This document shows positions 32,727-33,249 of a DNA stretch of 33,249 nt, one piece after another. The notes under the pieces were generated by a model that worked only from the letters and a program-made list of their open reading frames with translations, did not search any database and was not told the origin of the DNA. Within the stretch, counting starts at the first letter, position 1, and every line of letters starts with the position of its first letter. The position numbers and the translations under genes are program-made. Where the stretch lies: positions 1-33,249 of the forward strand of contig VGSG01000046.1 of assembly GCA_016875095.1 (NCBI GenBank), in the 5' to 3' direction. This stretch comes from Deltaproteobacteria bacterium. Lineage in GTDB: Bacteria > Desulfobacterota > Desulfomonilia > Desulfomonilales > Desulfomonilaceae.

Positions 32727-33249
32727 CTAGTTCTCCTCCAGTATGCTCTCGGCCATGGTCTCCATCTTCGTGGCGCGGGACCCTTTCACCAGGATGGCGC
32801 CGAAGTTCTTGATCTCGGGTCTGATGGCCCTCCAGGCATCCTGCTTGTCCTGAAAGACCTCTACCGCCCCGGGATCGCCGCGCGCGGAGCGAAATCCTTC
32901 GGCAACGCGCTCTCCGTATTCACCCACGAATACCAGCCGATCGATGCCGAGGCGGGCAACCTCTTCTCCAATCTCCTGATGGAGCTTCGCGGAATACGGA
33001 CCCAGCTCCATCATGTCCGCGAGGATTGCGAGCCGTGGACGTGTGTCTCCTCGGAGCGCCAGCGCCTGGAGCGCGGATTTCATCGACTGGGGATTGGCGT
33101 TGTAACAATCCCGGATCAGAATTCGTCCTCCTGAGAGCGACAGTATCTCCATGCGCCACGTGGGAGGAACGAAGGCGCGCAGCGCATCCGCGATTTCAGG
33201 CAAGGGAACACCCACTGCCGCGCAGGCTGCGGACGCTGCCAGAGCATTG
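32727..33249 (-). CDS. murF: UDP-MurNAc-tripeptide--D-Ala-D-Ala ligase MurF, N-terminal part outside window
   Basis: The frame is open to the window edge, with NALAASAACAAVGV at the edge being the MurF segment where the central domain ends, so only the C-terminal third is visible and the start lies beyond 33249. YNANPQSMKSAL, LADMMELG and VKGSRATKMETM are typical MurF C-terminal motifs. MurF adds D-Ala-D-Ala to UDP-MurNAc-tripeptide. It leads directly into mraY (3-bp gap) in the usual murF-mraY order. Confidence 0.95.
   Translation of the reverse strand, partial: NALAASAACAAVGVPLPEIADALRAFVPPTWRMEILSLSGGRILIRDCYNANPQSMKSALQALALRGDTRPRLAILADMMELGPYSAKLHQEIGEEVARLGIDRLVFVGEYGERVAEGFRSARGDPGAVEVFQDKQDAWRAIRPEIKNFGAILVKGSRATKMETMAESILEEN

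Noticed and set aside
1-33249. CRISPR array, rRNA genes, intact insertion sequence or prophage genes
   Set aside because: No regularly spaced direct repeats, rRNA-like stretches, transposase, integrase or phage structural genes were seen on either strand.

Overview
The window looks like a chromosomal segment of an anaerobic, Gram-negative, GC-rich bacterium, most likely a Desulfobacterota (delta-proteobacterial) lineage of the syntrophic or sulfate-reducing type. The clues are a complete-looking division and cell-wall cluster, an outer-membrane porin with a C-terminal Phe, a tungsten/molybdenum aldehyde ferredoxin oxidoreductase-family enzyme with a four-cluster ferredoxin partner, two iron-sulfur Old-Yellow-Enzyme-type reductases, several CoA-ester enzymes and several radical SAM proteins. 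The lineage is inferred from gene content and style, not from a marker-gene comparison.

Left part, positions 1-8562, plus strand: a catabolic CoA-ester island. It holds the 3' part of an enoate/dienoyl-CoA-reductase-type flavoprotein, a short-chain dehydrogenase, an acetoacetate-decarboxylase-family protein, a 3-hydroxyacyl-CoA dehydrogenase, a 598-residue outer-membrane porin, an 831-bp gene-poor stretch, and an acyl-CoA dehydrogenase that lacks Glu at both usual catalytic-base positions. The arrangement suggests uptake and reductive or beta-oxidation-like processing of an unidentified carboxylic acid.

Positions 8563-9274 are a small accessory scar: a degenerate tRNA-Glu(CTC)-like sequence, a 50-residue antitoxin-like gene and a toxin remnant of only 19 codons.

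Positions 9271-19587, minus strand: a ferredoxin (YdhY-like, Tat signal), an AOR-family oxidoreductase (YdhV-like) and an unrecognised 188-residue protein form one unit. A Tat-exported metallo-beta-lactamase-fold protein follows. Next come a dienoyl-CoA-isomerase-like crotonase with a FadH-like 2,4-dienoyl-CoA reductase, then a cobalamin/radical SAM protein with a helical-repeat C-terminus. A 125-bp inverted-repeat element lies upstream of the ferredoxin gene.

Positions 19733-21588 carry a two-helix membrane SEC-C protein, two hairpin repeat elements, a QueG-like double [4Fe-4S] protein and, convergently overlapping it, a helix-turn-helix/PilZ-like protein.

Positions 21545-33249, minus strand: the dcw cluster, read in transcription order murF (cut by the window edge) - mraY - 107-codon orphan ORF - ftsW - murG - murC - murB - ftsQ - ftsA - ftsZ - radical SAM gene - HTH/PilZ gene. 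Neighbours are tightly coupled, with several 4-bp ATGA overlaps. murD, normally between mraY and ftsW, is missing; its place is taken by a short orphan ORF that overlaps (antisense) a tRNA 3'-half-like sequence. This is the most unexpected structural feature of the otherwise canonical cluster.
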